64,000 bases of DNA from Diabrotica undecimpunctata (lineage: Eukaryota > Arthropoda > Insecta > Coleoptera > Chrysomelidae). The stretch lies in contig NC_092813.1 in NCBI RefSeq assembly GCF_040954645.1, positions 23,443,235 through 23,507,234 on the forward strand. The letters run 5' to 3'. The stretch's first letter is position 1. The number at the start of each line of letters is the position of its first letter. Below, piece after piece: positions 22,488 to 36,735 of this stretch. Under the pieces are notes generated by a model, which saw only the letters and a program-made list of their open reading frames with translations, was not told where the DNA came from and did not search any database. The translations under genes and the position numbers were made by a program.

Positions 22488-25400
22488 ATGTTACAGTGGA
22501 ATCTTATTGGTTATTTTAATAATTTAGAATCCGTTAATCTACTTATAAACGATCTTTCTCCTCTTATAATATGTTTACAGGAAACCCACCATAAAACTAA
22601 TAACTTGAATATAAAAAATTATTCCCATTTCCTTAAAAATCGAGACGCAACATATGCTAGTAGAGGTGTTGGTATTTTTGTAAAAAATCACATTCAGACC
22701 AAAGAAATTAAGCTACATACTAATCTAGAAGCTGTAACTGTATCAGTGTCATACAATATCAACTGCAAAAACATCAATATTTACAATATTTATATACCTC
22801 ATCCTAATGAAACCACACTAAAAGATCTCCAGTATCTAATTAACCAAATTTCTAATCCCAAATTAATAGTAGGTGATATAAATTGTCACAATATCGCGTG
22901 GGGTAGCAACAAAACAGATAAAAATGGTCGATTGCTCATGGATATTATAGATGCCCAAAATTTAATACTCATGAATACTGGTAAGCCTACATATTTCAGT
23001 TCTCAGAATGGTACTTCCACCGCCATAGATATATCTCTATGTGAGCCCTTATTATCAACCTCCTTCGATTGGAATAGTCTAGATTATCTTTATAATAGTG
23101 ATCATTATCCTACAATATTGCAAACCACTATAACCGGCACACCAAACACCCCTATCTATCAAAAATGGAAAGTAGATTCCGCCGATTGGGAACTATATCA
23201 ACATCTTGTAAGAAATTACATCTTGGACTATACTCCAGAAGAAAATATAGATACTATTTTAACATACAATATTTTAATGATATCATTATAAAAACTGCTA
23301 ATATATCCATAGGAAAAACCAAATTATGTAATAGAAAACTGGTTCCATGGTGGAACCAAGAGATAGCTGCTGCTATGAAAGCTAGCAAGAATGCATTAAA
23401 TATTCTAAAAAAACATAAAACTTCTGAGAATCTTCTTAATTTTAAAAGTTTGAGAGGTAAAACTAAATATCTGATTAAAAAAAGTAAAAAAGAAACCTGG
23501 ATGCGATAAGTTTCATCGATTAATTCATCAACTCCGATGCCAGTTATATGGAACAAGGTACGCACACTAAACGGAGAACATAATCCAACTCAAATTAGTA
23601 CCTTGCTTAATGGTAATAATTTAATAACATCTAAACAAGAAATCTGTAATACACTGGCAAATGTATATAAAACAAATTCTAGCAATACAAATTTTAACCC
23701 TGAATTTTTAAATTTTAAATGTGAGAATGAAAAAGGCAATATCAGAATAATAGACAATAATGATCAATTAAATTTGCCTATCACATACCAAGAGTTTTAT
23801 AAGAGAAAAAATACTTTTCCAGGCCCTGATGATATTCCAATTATTTTTATAAAAAACCTCCCACTCTCAGGTAAACTAATCCTTCTAGATATATTTAATT
23901 AGATTTTCATTAAAAAAACCTTTCCTATAATCTGGTGTCAATTTATAATCATCCCCATTTTAAAACAATATCAAATAGAAACTGACCCCTCTTCTTACCG
24001 ACCAATTTCTCTTACGAATAATATTTGTAAATTACTTGAAAAAATCTTAAATAATAGATTAGTTTGGTTTCTAGAGAAAAGCCAGCTACTGACCTAGATC
24101 CAAAATGGATTTAGAAAGGAAAGATCGACAAATGACAATCTAATATCTTTCGTAAATGATATATGTGAATCGTTTAGAAACAATCAACAAGTTATTTCCA
24201 TATTTTTCGATATAAAAAAAGCCTTTGATACTGCATGGCGACATCGCATTCTGAAAATAATGGTTAGCTGCGGCATACAAGGAAACTTTCTAGCCTTTCT
24301 TAAAAATTTTATGAGTAACAGAACATTTCAAGTTCGTGTTAATGGCATCAATTCAAAGACTGAGCACTTACAAAATGGAATTCCACAAGGTTCCACTCTA
24401 AGCCCTACACTTTTCTTTTTAGCTATTAATAATATTGCACAAGAAATAGAGTAACCATTAAAAGCAAATTTGTATGCTGACGATCTAATAGTTTACACTA
24501 GAAGTTGTAATATCTCTCTCGCGACAAAAATCCTTCAGGCATTTCTTCACAAACTGGAAATATGGTCCCACAAAAGTGATTTTACGTTTTCAAGTGAAAA
24601 GACCTATTTTATTATATTTAGTAAAAATAAAACCAATAGCAAACCTACCCTACTTCTAAATGATATTAACATAAAACAAGTAGATTCAACAGACTTTCTA
24701 GGATTGTGATCGACAGTCATTTCAAATGGACAGACTTTATTAAAAAATTAGCCTTATCCTGTTAGCCAAAAATAAACCTCCTTAAAATACTTTCTAACAG
24801 AAATTGGGGTGCTGATACAGTTACTCTGCTATATTTATATAAATCACTCATCCGTAGTAAATTAGATTACGGTGCAATGTGCTATTCTACTGCTAGTAAA
24901 AAACATCTTAAAGTCTTAGACGTTATCCAAAGTGCATCTTTGAGACGTGCTGGGTGCCTTCCGTACTAGACTGGTGGCAAGTCTTCAATCTGCACTAAAT
25001 GGACCACCTTTGTTTATAAGAAGACAATATACCACACTTAGATATGCTGCTAAACTATATAGCAATATTAACAACCCTAATACCTACTCCTACATACAAA
25101 TAACACCACTCACAAAAGTAACAGACAATCAAGATATTTAACCTTTAAAGAACTTGTAATGAATTGTGGATATAATACCAATTTGTTGACATACTCGCTG
25201 TCTACATACCCAACTGAACCCCCCTGGACAATTAATACTCCTACTATTAATACATCTCTAGTAACTTACCCAAAGAATACCACAAATCTTACCCTCGTTC
25301 GTACATTATATAAAGAAATTCTATCAAAATATGACAATTATGTTAAGATATTCACTGACGCATCAAAAACCAAAAATGGCTGTGCTGCAGCCTTTTCAAC

Positions 25401-26260
25401 AGATGATATCGAATATGCTACACGAATACCTACTTTTTGCAGCGTATTTACTGGTGAAGCTATTGCAATTTTAAAAGCACTTGAATTTTGTCAAAAATAT
25501 ACAGATACTAATCTTCTGTCATTGTCTGTACTCCAAAGCATCAAACAAGTCTATCCAACACGTAAAATCATCCAAAAAATAAAATCTATGCTTCATTACT
25601 TACAAAACAAAAATGTAAACATTCACTTCCTCTGGATACCATCACATATAGGTATTTCAGGTAATGAAAAGGTTGACGTTTTAGCGGTTAAAGCCACCTC
25701 AAATGAAAGCATCGATATTATCAAACAAATTCAAGTCACATATATCTACCTTAATATCAAACAATACTGTACAGAAGTTTGGCAGCGATGCTGGGATTCA
25801 AATAACTCAAATTTTAAAGTAATTAAACCCTCTATCGGTGGCCGGCTCCAACTTCCAGAAAAAAGAAGAGAACAGGTGGTTATAAATCACCTAAGAATTG
25901 GTCATACAACATTAACCCATCAACACTTATTAACGAAGCAGCTACCATCAGAATGCTCATACTGTAGATGCCAAAAAACAGTCCAACCCATACTTACAGA
26001 CTGTCCACTTTACTCATATGAACGAAGCACCAACAACATTTCTGAAGAACCAGGTCAACTTAAAAATATATTAGACTGTAACTTAACCAATACGATCAAA
26101 TATCTTAAGGACATTAACCTATTTTATAAAATGTAATTTTTCTTTTAGTTGATAAATTTTTATGTTACCTAACCTTATAATATGTACACTACCATATATA
26201 TTGTAATAAACTTCCGCTAATAACCTTTTATGGTTGATGCGGCTTTTTGAAAATAGAAAA
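22488..26260 (+). pseudogene. I-clade LINE copy 2, ORF2: endonuclease, reverse transcriptase, RNase H
   Basis: The endonuclease is open for 267 codons: LQWNLIGYFNN, IICLQETHH, GDINCHNIAWG and NSDHYP cover the catalytic blocks. Reverse transcriptase blocks follow in shifted frames: FPGPDDIP (23820), FDIKKAFDTAW (24208), IPQGSTLSPTLF (24380) and YADDLIVYT (24470), with the catalytic pair intact. The RNase H region (25159-26136) shows FTDASKTKNG, FTGEAIAILKA and WIPSHIGISGNEKVDVLA, then a C-terminal Cys/His stretch. At least four frameshifts or stops (near 23290, 23510, 23900 and 24710) inactivate it. The 3' region to about 26260 carries TAATAACCTTTTATGGTTGA, like copy 1. Confidence 0.85.
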
Positions 26261-26401
26261 AAACATTTAAATTTCATGAATGTCATTAGTGTCAAAATGT
26301 CATAATTTAGTGAAGTAAACTTGCCTGTGGTTAGACCAATTATAAACAAGCATTACTGCGCAGTAAATTTGAATTACTCCTCCTGGTTAAAAAACAAACC
26401 A

Positions 26402-27138
26402 TAGTAGCAAAAGTGTACGTAAATCAGACGGTTTTGATGGTAAACGTTTCAGAATAATTGTTCACGCTGGTTCTTCTAAAAGATTTGTTTCTGAAGCAAG
26501 TTTATTGTTTTGTTCTAATTCTAACATATTGATTACCATGGAGAAATAAACAACGACATTTTTACTAAGTGCATAAGGACATAAGTTATTCCCAATTTAG
26601 AAGAACCATCGTTGATTGTACCATCGGATAATGCTCCATATCATAGTATTCTTTTAGAAAAGCAACACACCACTGCTTCAAAGAAAGATGAAATTGTTAC
26701 CTGGCTGACAACAAATAACATCCAATTTGACCCAAAATTTACAAAACCTGAATTATTACAAGTTGCAAAAATGAATAAAAAAGAAAATGTGTATGTTATT
26801 GATGAGTTACTAAGAGAGCATGGTCATGAAGTGTTGAGACTAACTCCTTATCATTGCGAATTCAATGCTATTCAATTAATTTGGACAAATTTCATGTCAT
26901 GTTACAATAAGCATATTGGTAGGGGCGGCTATTCTGATTAGAAATATCTGTTAGAAATATGTGGAAAGAGGCATTTAATCAATATAATGGAGACATTTGG
27001 GAAAAATGTGTAAGACATACTCATGAAATTATTCAAAAGTGGTGTGTCCGAGAGCAAAATATAGTTGATATTGATATTCAACCCATCATAATAAATCCTG
27101 GAGATAGCTCGGATTCTGAAAGTGAAGAAAATATATAA
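26402..27138 (+). pseudogene. Spliced DDE transposase, 3' half
   Basis: This continues the gene starting at 17810. It encodes GKRFRIIVHAGSSKRFV, then (after a frameshift near 26540) IDYHGEINNDIF, an in-frame TAA, VIPNLEEPSL, and PSDNAPYHSILLEK (second catalytic Asp in SDNAPYHS). In the third motif, LTPYHCEFNAIQLIW, Gln replaces the catalytic Glu seen in active relatives (NPIE). Another stop lies at 26939. The end is acidic (DSSDSESEENI, stop 27136-27138). It is therefore inactive by several independent lesions. Confidence 0.75.
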
Positions 27139-28561
27139 TTTTGATATTTTTTTTTTTTCAATTTATTTTAACAATTTAGTCATTTAGTCATATTTTTGGA
27201 AATAGGTTGTAACAAAGTAATTGATACATTCTTTAGACTAAAACAATGAAACCTTTTACACATAACTTTCCACACTTTATTTTGGAAACTACAGAGAAGT
27301 TCGATACACAAGTAAAAAAAAATTGATAAAAACCAGCTAGTATAAAAAATAAATACTAAGTCTCTAGGTATGCGACATAAGGAAAGTCGAATTATTTTAG
27401 CCTAACAGATTGAACACTAATTTGTAACATCCTTTAAGTTTACTACAAATTAATGTATTTTCGAAATTTTTCTTTTTCCAATGTTTTTATTGTTTTGTTT
27501 TGTAAAGTTTAATTAATTTTTTTTGTGTTAGTAACTTAGTTCGAAAAGCATGCACAAGAGTTTTTTATCTTTTAGGGCATTGTCTTATACTTAAGCTTAA
27601 AAATTGAATGTCATATGTATACGATGTAAATATTTAATATTGTATTTTGAATGAAAACTTTTTTCATCCAGTAACTGGCTTCGGCTGTTGGATGCTTTGG
27701 TGTATAAATAAATAAATAAATATGAGAATTTAAACTGTTTGATCTTGGGTACATCTTTCTCGACTACAGTATTTCAAATAGAGCATGTCTTCCAATAATC
27801 ATAATAACGTTGAATATGTAGAAAACTCAAAATTACATTCAAAACCTTAGACAATAAAAACGGATTTTAGTTTTTATGGTCTAAGTTCAAAACAATTCTA
27901 TAATGAGTTGTTAACGTCCAGTACAATAAATAAACAAAAACAATCACTATAAATACGTTTAACGAAATATTAAACATTTCCTAATTATTTCATGAATCTA
28001 GAAAAGACTTACGTCTGATTTAAACGCTTTGATTTAATTCGTACAACTATGATGTGTGCAAAGATACGGAGAACGGAGTGTTATATAGTTATGTCTTAAA
28101 TACACATACTCAGTTTTACTCATAAAAGCTATTTTCAATTACAGAAAATGTTAGCCATATCCTAACAACATTTAAGGTAGGGTTTACTTTTTTTTTATTT
28201 GGAATATATGACAAACCAGAACATTGATTAAGTAGAGGAAATGTTCAGCGTCGAAATATGATGGTTTATTTTCATTTACATTTTCATCAATTTGGGTTTA
28301 AATTTTTTAAATTAAATTCATACCCCTTTTGGTGAAGTATGTGAAAGTGGTTATCATCTTACAAAGAAAAACTTTTGATTATTAACCGCACTATTTACCT
28401 ATACAATTTAAACATTTTTATTTCAATACTATGTTAAGCAATTTTACGTCTATGCCTTTTGTATTACACATGTTAATGTTTTTACATCTCTTATTTGTGA
28501 TACATATAATATGTTCAAACAACTTCATCATAGCATGTTTGTAAAAGAAGAATATTAAATA
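27139..28561. other. AT-rich stretch without recognisable genes
   Basis: Only short AT-rich frames. Near 27660 the phrase ACTGGCTTCGGCTGTTGGATG precedes a (TAAA)n run, which looks like the tail of a small retroelement. Near 28035-28080 the reverse complement resembles the leader of LINE copy 1 around 10600 (GTATCTTTGC.CA), but only over about 25 bp. Confidence 0.35.
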
Positions 28562-28772
28562 CAAAAGATTTACCCATCTCGACAAGAAGCAGGGCGCTTC
28601 ACACAGGCGTGGCCTACAACTCAAGCATGCGCAGGAAAAAGGTAGGCAAAAGTGAGGTCTTTTCTACAGTAGAAAACACCTCATTTGGAGTACTTTTTTC
28701 CTGCGCATGCATGAGTAGTAGGCCACGCCTGTGTGAAGCGCCCCACCTCTTGTCGAGATCAGTAAATCTTTT
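28562..28772. mobile_element. Palindromic MITE-like element of about 210 bp
   Basis: Arms of about 85 bp are near-perfect reverse complements (AAAAGATTTAC..CTCGACAAG on the left, CTTGTCGAG..GTAAATCTTTT on the right). The inner part includes GGCGTGGCCTAC and GCATGCGCAGGAAAAA. The centre is itself a small hairpin (TGAGGT...TCTACAGTAGA...ACCTCA). GC content is clearly above the surroundings. No protein frame; family and target duplication not resolved. Confidence 0.7.
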
Positions 28773-29142
28773 TAACCAGTTTTTGTAACTTATGGATGAA
28801 TTCTTATCAATTAATGTAAATACCTATGGGAACTCCATCACAAATAGCAGGTATTTGGAGCGATAAACAGCCATATATATCGATGTAATGGTTAGATATT
28901 GAAAGGGTCTATGTTAGCAATCCTCAAAAATTGCTTGAAAATCGTTAGAGGTCCCGTCATTTCGGAAGGCATCTAATTTGCATATTATCGCACTGGGTAG
29001 AGGTCAAAATTTGAAATTTCTACCTAATCCACGCCTTAACAGTAAATCATTTCAATACTCAGTGGCGCAGCAGTGCATTTGAGAACAAGTTGTGTGTGTG
29101 TTAATTATTAGATAATTTTATTTTCAAACAATCTTGCTGAAA

Positions 29143-31030
29143 ATGGGCGGAAAAAAACGTAGCGTTATTAAAGAGCAGGGTCGTCAAATAATATTTAATG
29201 TGTATAATTATTTTAAAAATATGAAAAGTAAAATGGACACTCTGCTAATGGTAAAAAATAAGACTGCTGAAGCAACAGGTAAGGAGTTTCAATGCATTTA
29301 GTATTAATTTTTGATATTCAAATTCAATGGTTCAACACTTTTTACTTTTAGTTCTCAATGGTACTTATTTGTCAACCTTTTATACTCTGCTCTTGTTCCC
29401 CATTTTGCCTACCTTCGCTTCTCTTTTGTATTTTGATTTTTATTTAACATAATTTTTTGTAAAATAATAACCACATTTACTGTAAAATAATTTTGCCAAA
29501 TTGTCATTATTCCCCTAGTTAGTTTATTTAGTAATAGATCGTCATCATTTTTCATATGTGGAGAAAGAGTTCATAGGCTCTTGTTTTCGTAGAAAGCTCT
29601 TATTTATTTTTTTTATTTTCTACTATCGTTTTGAGTTACTTTTCAATGTACTTTTTTGTTTCTTTATGTTGTCTGTTTAAAATTTGAAAAATTATTACTG
29701 CAACATACCAATTATTTTGAATTATTATTTACGTCATCATCATCATTATCAATGGCGTTGCAACTCTTCGTGAGTATTTGCCGCGTTTACTATTGCCTTT
29801 CATGTTTGTCGGTCCTGTGCCACTATTTCCCATTGTCTCACTCCCATTTTCTCCAGATCTTCTCTTACTGCATCTTACATTTTACTTATACGCTGATTAT
29901 ATTTACGTCGGTATAGGCATTTTTGTACGGACAGTATCCAGAATACTACAAGAGAGCAAACTGTCTCTAGATAATAAAAACAAAGTTGAATTTTCTTCAA
30001 AGAGACCTTTACGAAAGTCACCTGTGACAGATTTACCAGAATATCAAATTACAGATATTCGGCGTATAATGCACGATTTTCATAAAACAGAGAATTGTAT
30101 TGTTACTGCTAATAAATTGAAGAACAAAATTGAGATATATTTGGACATTAAAGTATCAGAAGCCTCGCTGCGAAGAATTCTTCGAAATATGAATTTTCGT
30201 AGGAGGAGAGCACAGGACAACAGAAAATTGTTGGTTGAACAGACGGGAATAAGGTCTTGGAGAATCAAATACTTAAGACTTATCAAACATTATAGAAATG
30301 AAAACAGACCCATTGTTTACCTCGATGAGACATAATATATACACAGTGGACATACTTTGTCGAAAACTTGGAATTATAATTCTAGTAAAGGGTTACTGAT
30401 GAACATTTCGAAGGGTCAACGTTTAATAATAGTGCATGCTGGTGGTGAAATGGGATTTATTCCAAACGCGCTTTTAATATTTGTAGTAAATCCGGTGACT
30501 ACCACTTAGAAATGAATGCCACGAATTACCGCAAATGGCTAAAGATAAAACTAATTCCAAATTTACCCGCTAACTCAATAGTTGTTTGCGATAATACCTC
30601 ATACCATTCGGTACAAGTGAATCCTGCGCCTAATAGTAATTCCAAAAAAATGATAAATATGATTGATTGGCTGATTAAAAACAATATAACATTTAACCCT
30701 CAAAGTTTTAAACCCGAATATTATGCGTTGATTAAGTACCATCAAAATCGTTTCAAAAGGTATGAATTCGATGAACTTTTGCGTGAATATGGTCACACTC
30801 CTTTACGGTTACTTCCATACCATCCGGATTTAAATCCGATAGACATTAAAAATAATATCGGACAAAATAACATATCTTTCAAATTGGAAGATGTGAGACA
30901 CCTGTTGGAAAAACGAGTTTCCGAAATAACCCCAGATGAGTGGAGAAAACGATGTCATCATGCAATTAAAATAGAAGACAGTTATTTAACATCCGAAGTC
31001 ATCGAGTGTTCTTCGGAAGAAGAAAATTAA
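29143..31030 (+). pseudogene. DDE transposase with one intron
   Basis: Exon 1 (29143-29278) starts MGGKKRSVIKEQ and ends ATG with donor GTAAGG. Exon 2 opens at 29917 after GTATAG in matching phase (ATG|IFVRTVSRIL, a helix-turn-helix). Blocks: LRRILRNMNFRRRRAQDNRK, IVYLDET (first Asp), VVCDNTSYHS (second Asp) and LLPYHPDLNPI. Damage: TAA right after DET where relatives have Trp, a one-base frameshift near 30480, and a short deletion that joins NPI directly to DIKNNIG. The deletion removes the ELIWA segment with the catalytic Glu. The acidic end CSSEEEN is intact. The intron contains a LINE tail. Confidence 0.82.
29736..29899 (-). mobile_element. 164 bp LINE 3' end inserted in the transposase intron
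   Basis: TATTTACGTC occurs at 29726-29735 and 29900-29909 as the target duplication. On the minus strand the insert ends ACTCACGAAGAGTTGCAACG, CCATTGATAATG, then a GATGATGAT tail, as in common insect LINE ends. It sits a few bases before the acceptor, and the duplication preserves the acceptor sequence. Confidence 0.8.
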
Positions 31031-31766
31031 ATTAGATTTTGTCGTTCTTCTTTGAAACATTCACATTAGGTATATGAATTTTTAAATGATATGTATATAG
31101 AGTTAATTTTATATCTTTTATAAGTTTTCATTTACAAATTTAGATGTGCATATATTTTAGAAGGACAGCAATATTGACGGTAGTCTTTATTATATCGCTA
31201 ATATATATTTACAAGAAACGTCTTAAATCGGGTAGGTCCATGAAATTAGGCATTTCCCAAAGACAGGAATATTTATGTTTACATGACTTTATTATATCAC
31301 TAAAACGCTTCCAAGAACAGAATTAAATCAGGTAGAAGTTTAGGTACATGTAATTGGGACCGTTCATTAGCATATAATTTTCCTCACTCTTTAATATTTT
31401 GGTATTGTATTGGTATTTAATATTTTGGAAAATACGCTTGACAATTAATTGCTATTTTAAAAATCCATTTTGTTAAACTTATCTATATTCAGAACTTAAT
31501 AATTCTTTTGTACAATAAAAATAGTTTGTTTGTTCCGGAAAAACGTATTACGAAGGTATTATTAGTTTTGTCCCATCAAATATCTTACTGATCATCGCCT
31601 TTATTCAGTATAATATGTTTTAGCTGTACCTACTAAATAGTGCGCAACACTGTCGTTTAGTTAAAATTTCAGTAACCAATCACCAACTTCAAAGGCGGTT
31701 CTTATACAATTTCGACATGCCTCATAATATGCAAATTAGATGCCTTCCGAAATGACGGTACCTCTA

Positions 31767-33810
<2,044 letters not shown>

Positions 33811-34098
33811 AAGTTTCGAGATAAAGACGATTTTGTTTATTTTCGTGCTAATATCGGTGAAATAAGACACAAGTTTGAAAAAAAATTAACATTTAATTAT
33901 TATTTGGCATGCTTTTTAGCCTATATTACATTAACGAAAAATAAAAATTTAAACAAAATAATATTAATGCTAAAAAAATTCGGAATTTCAAAGTTACAAC
34001 ACTTTTGCACGGAGAAAATTGTTAATCACTACACATTTAGTATTGGAATTAACACTTTTGCACGGAAAAAATTGTAAAAAGTGTAGACACACTTTCTG

Positions 34099-36216
34099 TT
34101 AGTTGTTGTCCTCTTCTTGATCATCTTGGGTCAAAATATTTTCATAAAAACTATGGTAAGCTTCTGGTATCATACTCGAATGGCATAAGTATACCAAATC
34201 TTTCTTTTTGGCCATTTGAATTTTTGGCTGTTCTTTGTAGGAAGGTTTAAGTAGCACTTCTCGTATATTATGTGTAGTCCGCGATGATTTTTTTAGATTA
34301 ATAGAATTCCATAGTTCGTCATCATAGTTGTACTTAAAGAAAATTATATGCGGACTATCTTTTCTACATTGCAGAATTTTTATATCTGTCCACTTCACAT
34401 TTTCTTTATTTTGATCAATTTTATAATTGTTTCCCAATAGAAAGGAAACATGTTTAAAATCAATGAAGTCCTTTGTTTCCATTTCTCGAACTATGTAGGG
34501 TGAACCACTTTTTTTGCTACATTTCACTACAGTTGCCCATTCAGTAGGAACATAAATTGGACCGCTCTTCAGCACTCTTTTCTTTTGTCGCTCTATTAAT
34601 GAGTGCATGTTGTCAACAGCGTTTTGTGTGTGACCTGTTATTAAAAACTTGTGGGTAATCGATTCTATATGACTCACATTAGTAACAACATATAAATACA
34701 TAGAGGCGATAAATTTATTTATGTTCTGCCCGGCACAGATGTGGATAAAAAAAATTAAATTTTTGCTTATTGCATGATTTTTCATGTAATAATAGACACA
34801 ACTTGCAATTTCATTACTTTCTCGTTTCGCTACAGACTCATTCCACATAAAGCAATATCCTTGTTTGGATACGTTATTAAATAATGTGAAATTATACATA
34901 TTTAAACGTGGCTTATAATAAAACATTGATACATCTCCGCATGGCGTCTGTAATACAGCTTGAAGATCGTAATCGCAAACGGAATATTGATTTACATCAT
35001 TAGCTAATTCTAGATCTTGTTTCTTTGATTCGCGTGCTTGATTTTTATTTTTAATATGCAAGTTGTAGTTGTCCTGCAATGATTTTCTCTGCCCTTCATT
35101 AGAGTTTTTATACACTTTACACTCTGAACATTGATCTTTTTTAGGAGAAAAGAATCCAATGTTAAATTCATAATTAAATATGCGTTCATAGTGATGTTTC
35201 TTAAGACAAATATCGCCGTCTGAAATACACTTATCTTTGTATAGTCTATACATTTCGGATATGGTTAAGCTACCATCAATAAAAACTCTACTAGTTTGAG
35301 CCCTTATATAGTGACTTTCGATGGTCGGGAACATCTTTATGCGCTGACGTATTTTTTCCAAGGCAACTTTATCAGATTTTTTATGAGCCACATGCTTCCC
35401 TCTTCATCAGTTTTCTTCCATGTGGTGTAAATGTATCGATCACTCACTCCCAAAGTATTGAGAAAAAACGTCTTGCATACTTGAGTGTCCTTGTCATTAA
35501 TCCTAAATTTATATTGCAAGTTATGTTTGCGATTGCTTCCAGGTATTTTATTTTGATACTTAGGTCTAACTTCATTGGTGTGTCGTGATATAAAGTCTCT
35601 TTGTAAATTTATGTTACCCAAGTCCCAAAATTTTCGATGAATATGCGTTCTTATATCCACAGAATTTTCAAAACATTTTAAATGACAAGTTTGAGAACAA
35701 GCTTCTTTCATCTGTCAAGCGAGCATGATTGTACCTTTATTTGACTTGTAGGACTTACCAGAGTTGCGAAGTTTCTTAACCTTATTTCGTCTCCATTCTT
35801 CAGGATTTGCACTTCGTTTTCTCGCACAAGATACACTGTAACTGTCACTTTCACGGTCACTATCTTCAGTAGCTTCGATTGGTGTTTATATTAATGCAGC
35901 GTCATAGGTTGGAATTTGTTCTGGGAGATATGGAAGATCTTGCATAGAATCATCATTGGAAAAGTTGTTTTCTGCATCAACCTGTTCCCCGTCTACAACG
36001 TTGTCAGCACCATTGTATCTCTGTTGAATCCCTATTTCACTGGTCAAAATGTCCTCTTCCATATCTTCAGTAGCTTCGTTTTTTGTTTCCATTAATGTAG
36101 CGTCATTGAAATTGGTTCTGGGAGATCTCTCTCTAAGTCCTCTCTCGGTATTTCAACGTTAGTTAAAATTTGAACTTGATCACTGATAGCAGTTAATGAA
36201 GTACCGTTGATAGCAT
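34099..36216 (-). pseudogene. DUF7869-type transposase-like protein
   Basis: The minus-strand exon starts at 36216 after TTTTCAG. An acidic N-terminus (ATEDMEEDILTSE; SNDDSMQDLP) leads to NPEEWRRNKVKKLRNSGKSY, then C..TC..KC, FWDLG and VCKTFFLNTLGVSDRYI. After a frameshift near 35390 the catalytic-like part follows: MFPTIESHY, PKKDQCSECKVY, HICAGQNINKFI and FLITGHTQNAVDNMHSLIER. This arrangement is widespread in insect genomes and is thought to have an RNase H-like fold of transposon origin. Damage: in-frame stops at 35886-35888 and near 35711, plus the frameshift. Ile replaces the Asp usually seen before the CxGQN motif. I cannot name the transposon superfamily with confidence. Confidence 0.68.
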
Positions 36217-36615
36217 CTGAAAATAATAATGATTTTAAAGTTAAAACAAACAATAATTGAGTAAGAAACAGAAGAATAGAATATAATGACCACGCATTGA
36301 AAAAACAGGTAGACATGGCTACACTGAAAGAAGAAGAAAAAGAAGAAATTGAAACAATCTCTGTAAATAAGTAGTAATATTGTTATCGTGCGGTTTCGAA
36401 TATAAAATTATTTTGATAAATAAACTTTAGTATTATTTTTTCTCTAATACATTGTGTCTATGTACTTTTAATCATTTCGCTTAAATCAGAAGTATTTTTT
36501 TGAACGCCCCTATTTCGTTCAGTTTACACTAGTCGTAGAAATTCTCACCATTGAATTTGAAAACAAGAGTAGATAAATAGATTATAATACAACGATTAAT
36601 TTAAATTCAACTTAC

Positions 36616-36735
36616 TCTGCATGTCGTTGCTATCCTCACTTGTCTGCGCACACAGGGATAAAATCCTCAATGTTCTGGAACTATTAAATTTTACATTTTC
36701 GAAATCGTTAATTCTGCATCTATCACTTGCAAGGG
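36616..36735 (-). CDS. Upstream exon of the DUF7869-type gene (tentative)
   Basis: The minus strand reads ASDRCRINDFENVKFNSSRT to TSEDSNDMQ and ends in a strong donor A|GTAAGT. Splicing to the acceptor at 36216 keeps the frame (N-A-I-N-G-T). An acceptor-like TTATTAG lies at its upstream edge. No start codon identified. Confidence 0.5.

Larger units (their letters stand above)
18593..26401. mobile_element. 7.8 kb transposon with 28 bp terminal inverted repeats and TA duplication, inside a transposase gene
   Basis: The ends are TGGTTTGTTTTTTAACC...GGAGTAA at 18593-18620 and its perfect reverse complement at 26374-26401. TA is present at 18591-18592 and 26402-26403. Deleting the insert plus one TA rejoins the outer transposase in frame (SWQNT|SSKSVRKSD). 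It probably began as a small element of the same superfamily (see the exon at 19069-19240) and was enlarged by an I-clade LINE, a hAT relic and a LINE fragment inserted inside it. Confidence 0.88.
28948..31764 (+). mobile_element. 2.8 kb DDE transposon with 40 bp terminal inverted repeats and TA duplication
   Basis: The left terminal repeat 28948-28987 starts GAGGTCCCGTCATTTCGG. The right one, 31725-31764, is its reverse complement with one mismatch. TA flanks both ends (28946-28947 and 31765-31766). The enclosed gene is a spliced DDE transposase. This is a structurally complete element of the Tc1/mariner-like superfamily that is no longer able to transpose. Confidence 0.92.
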
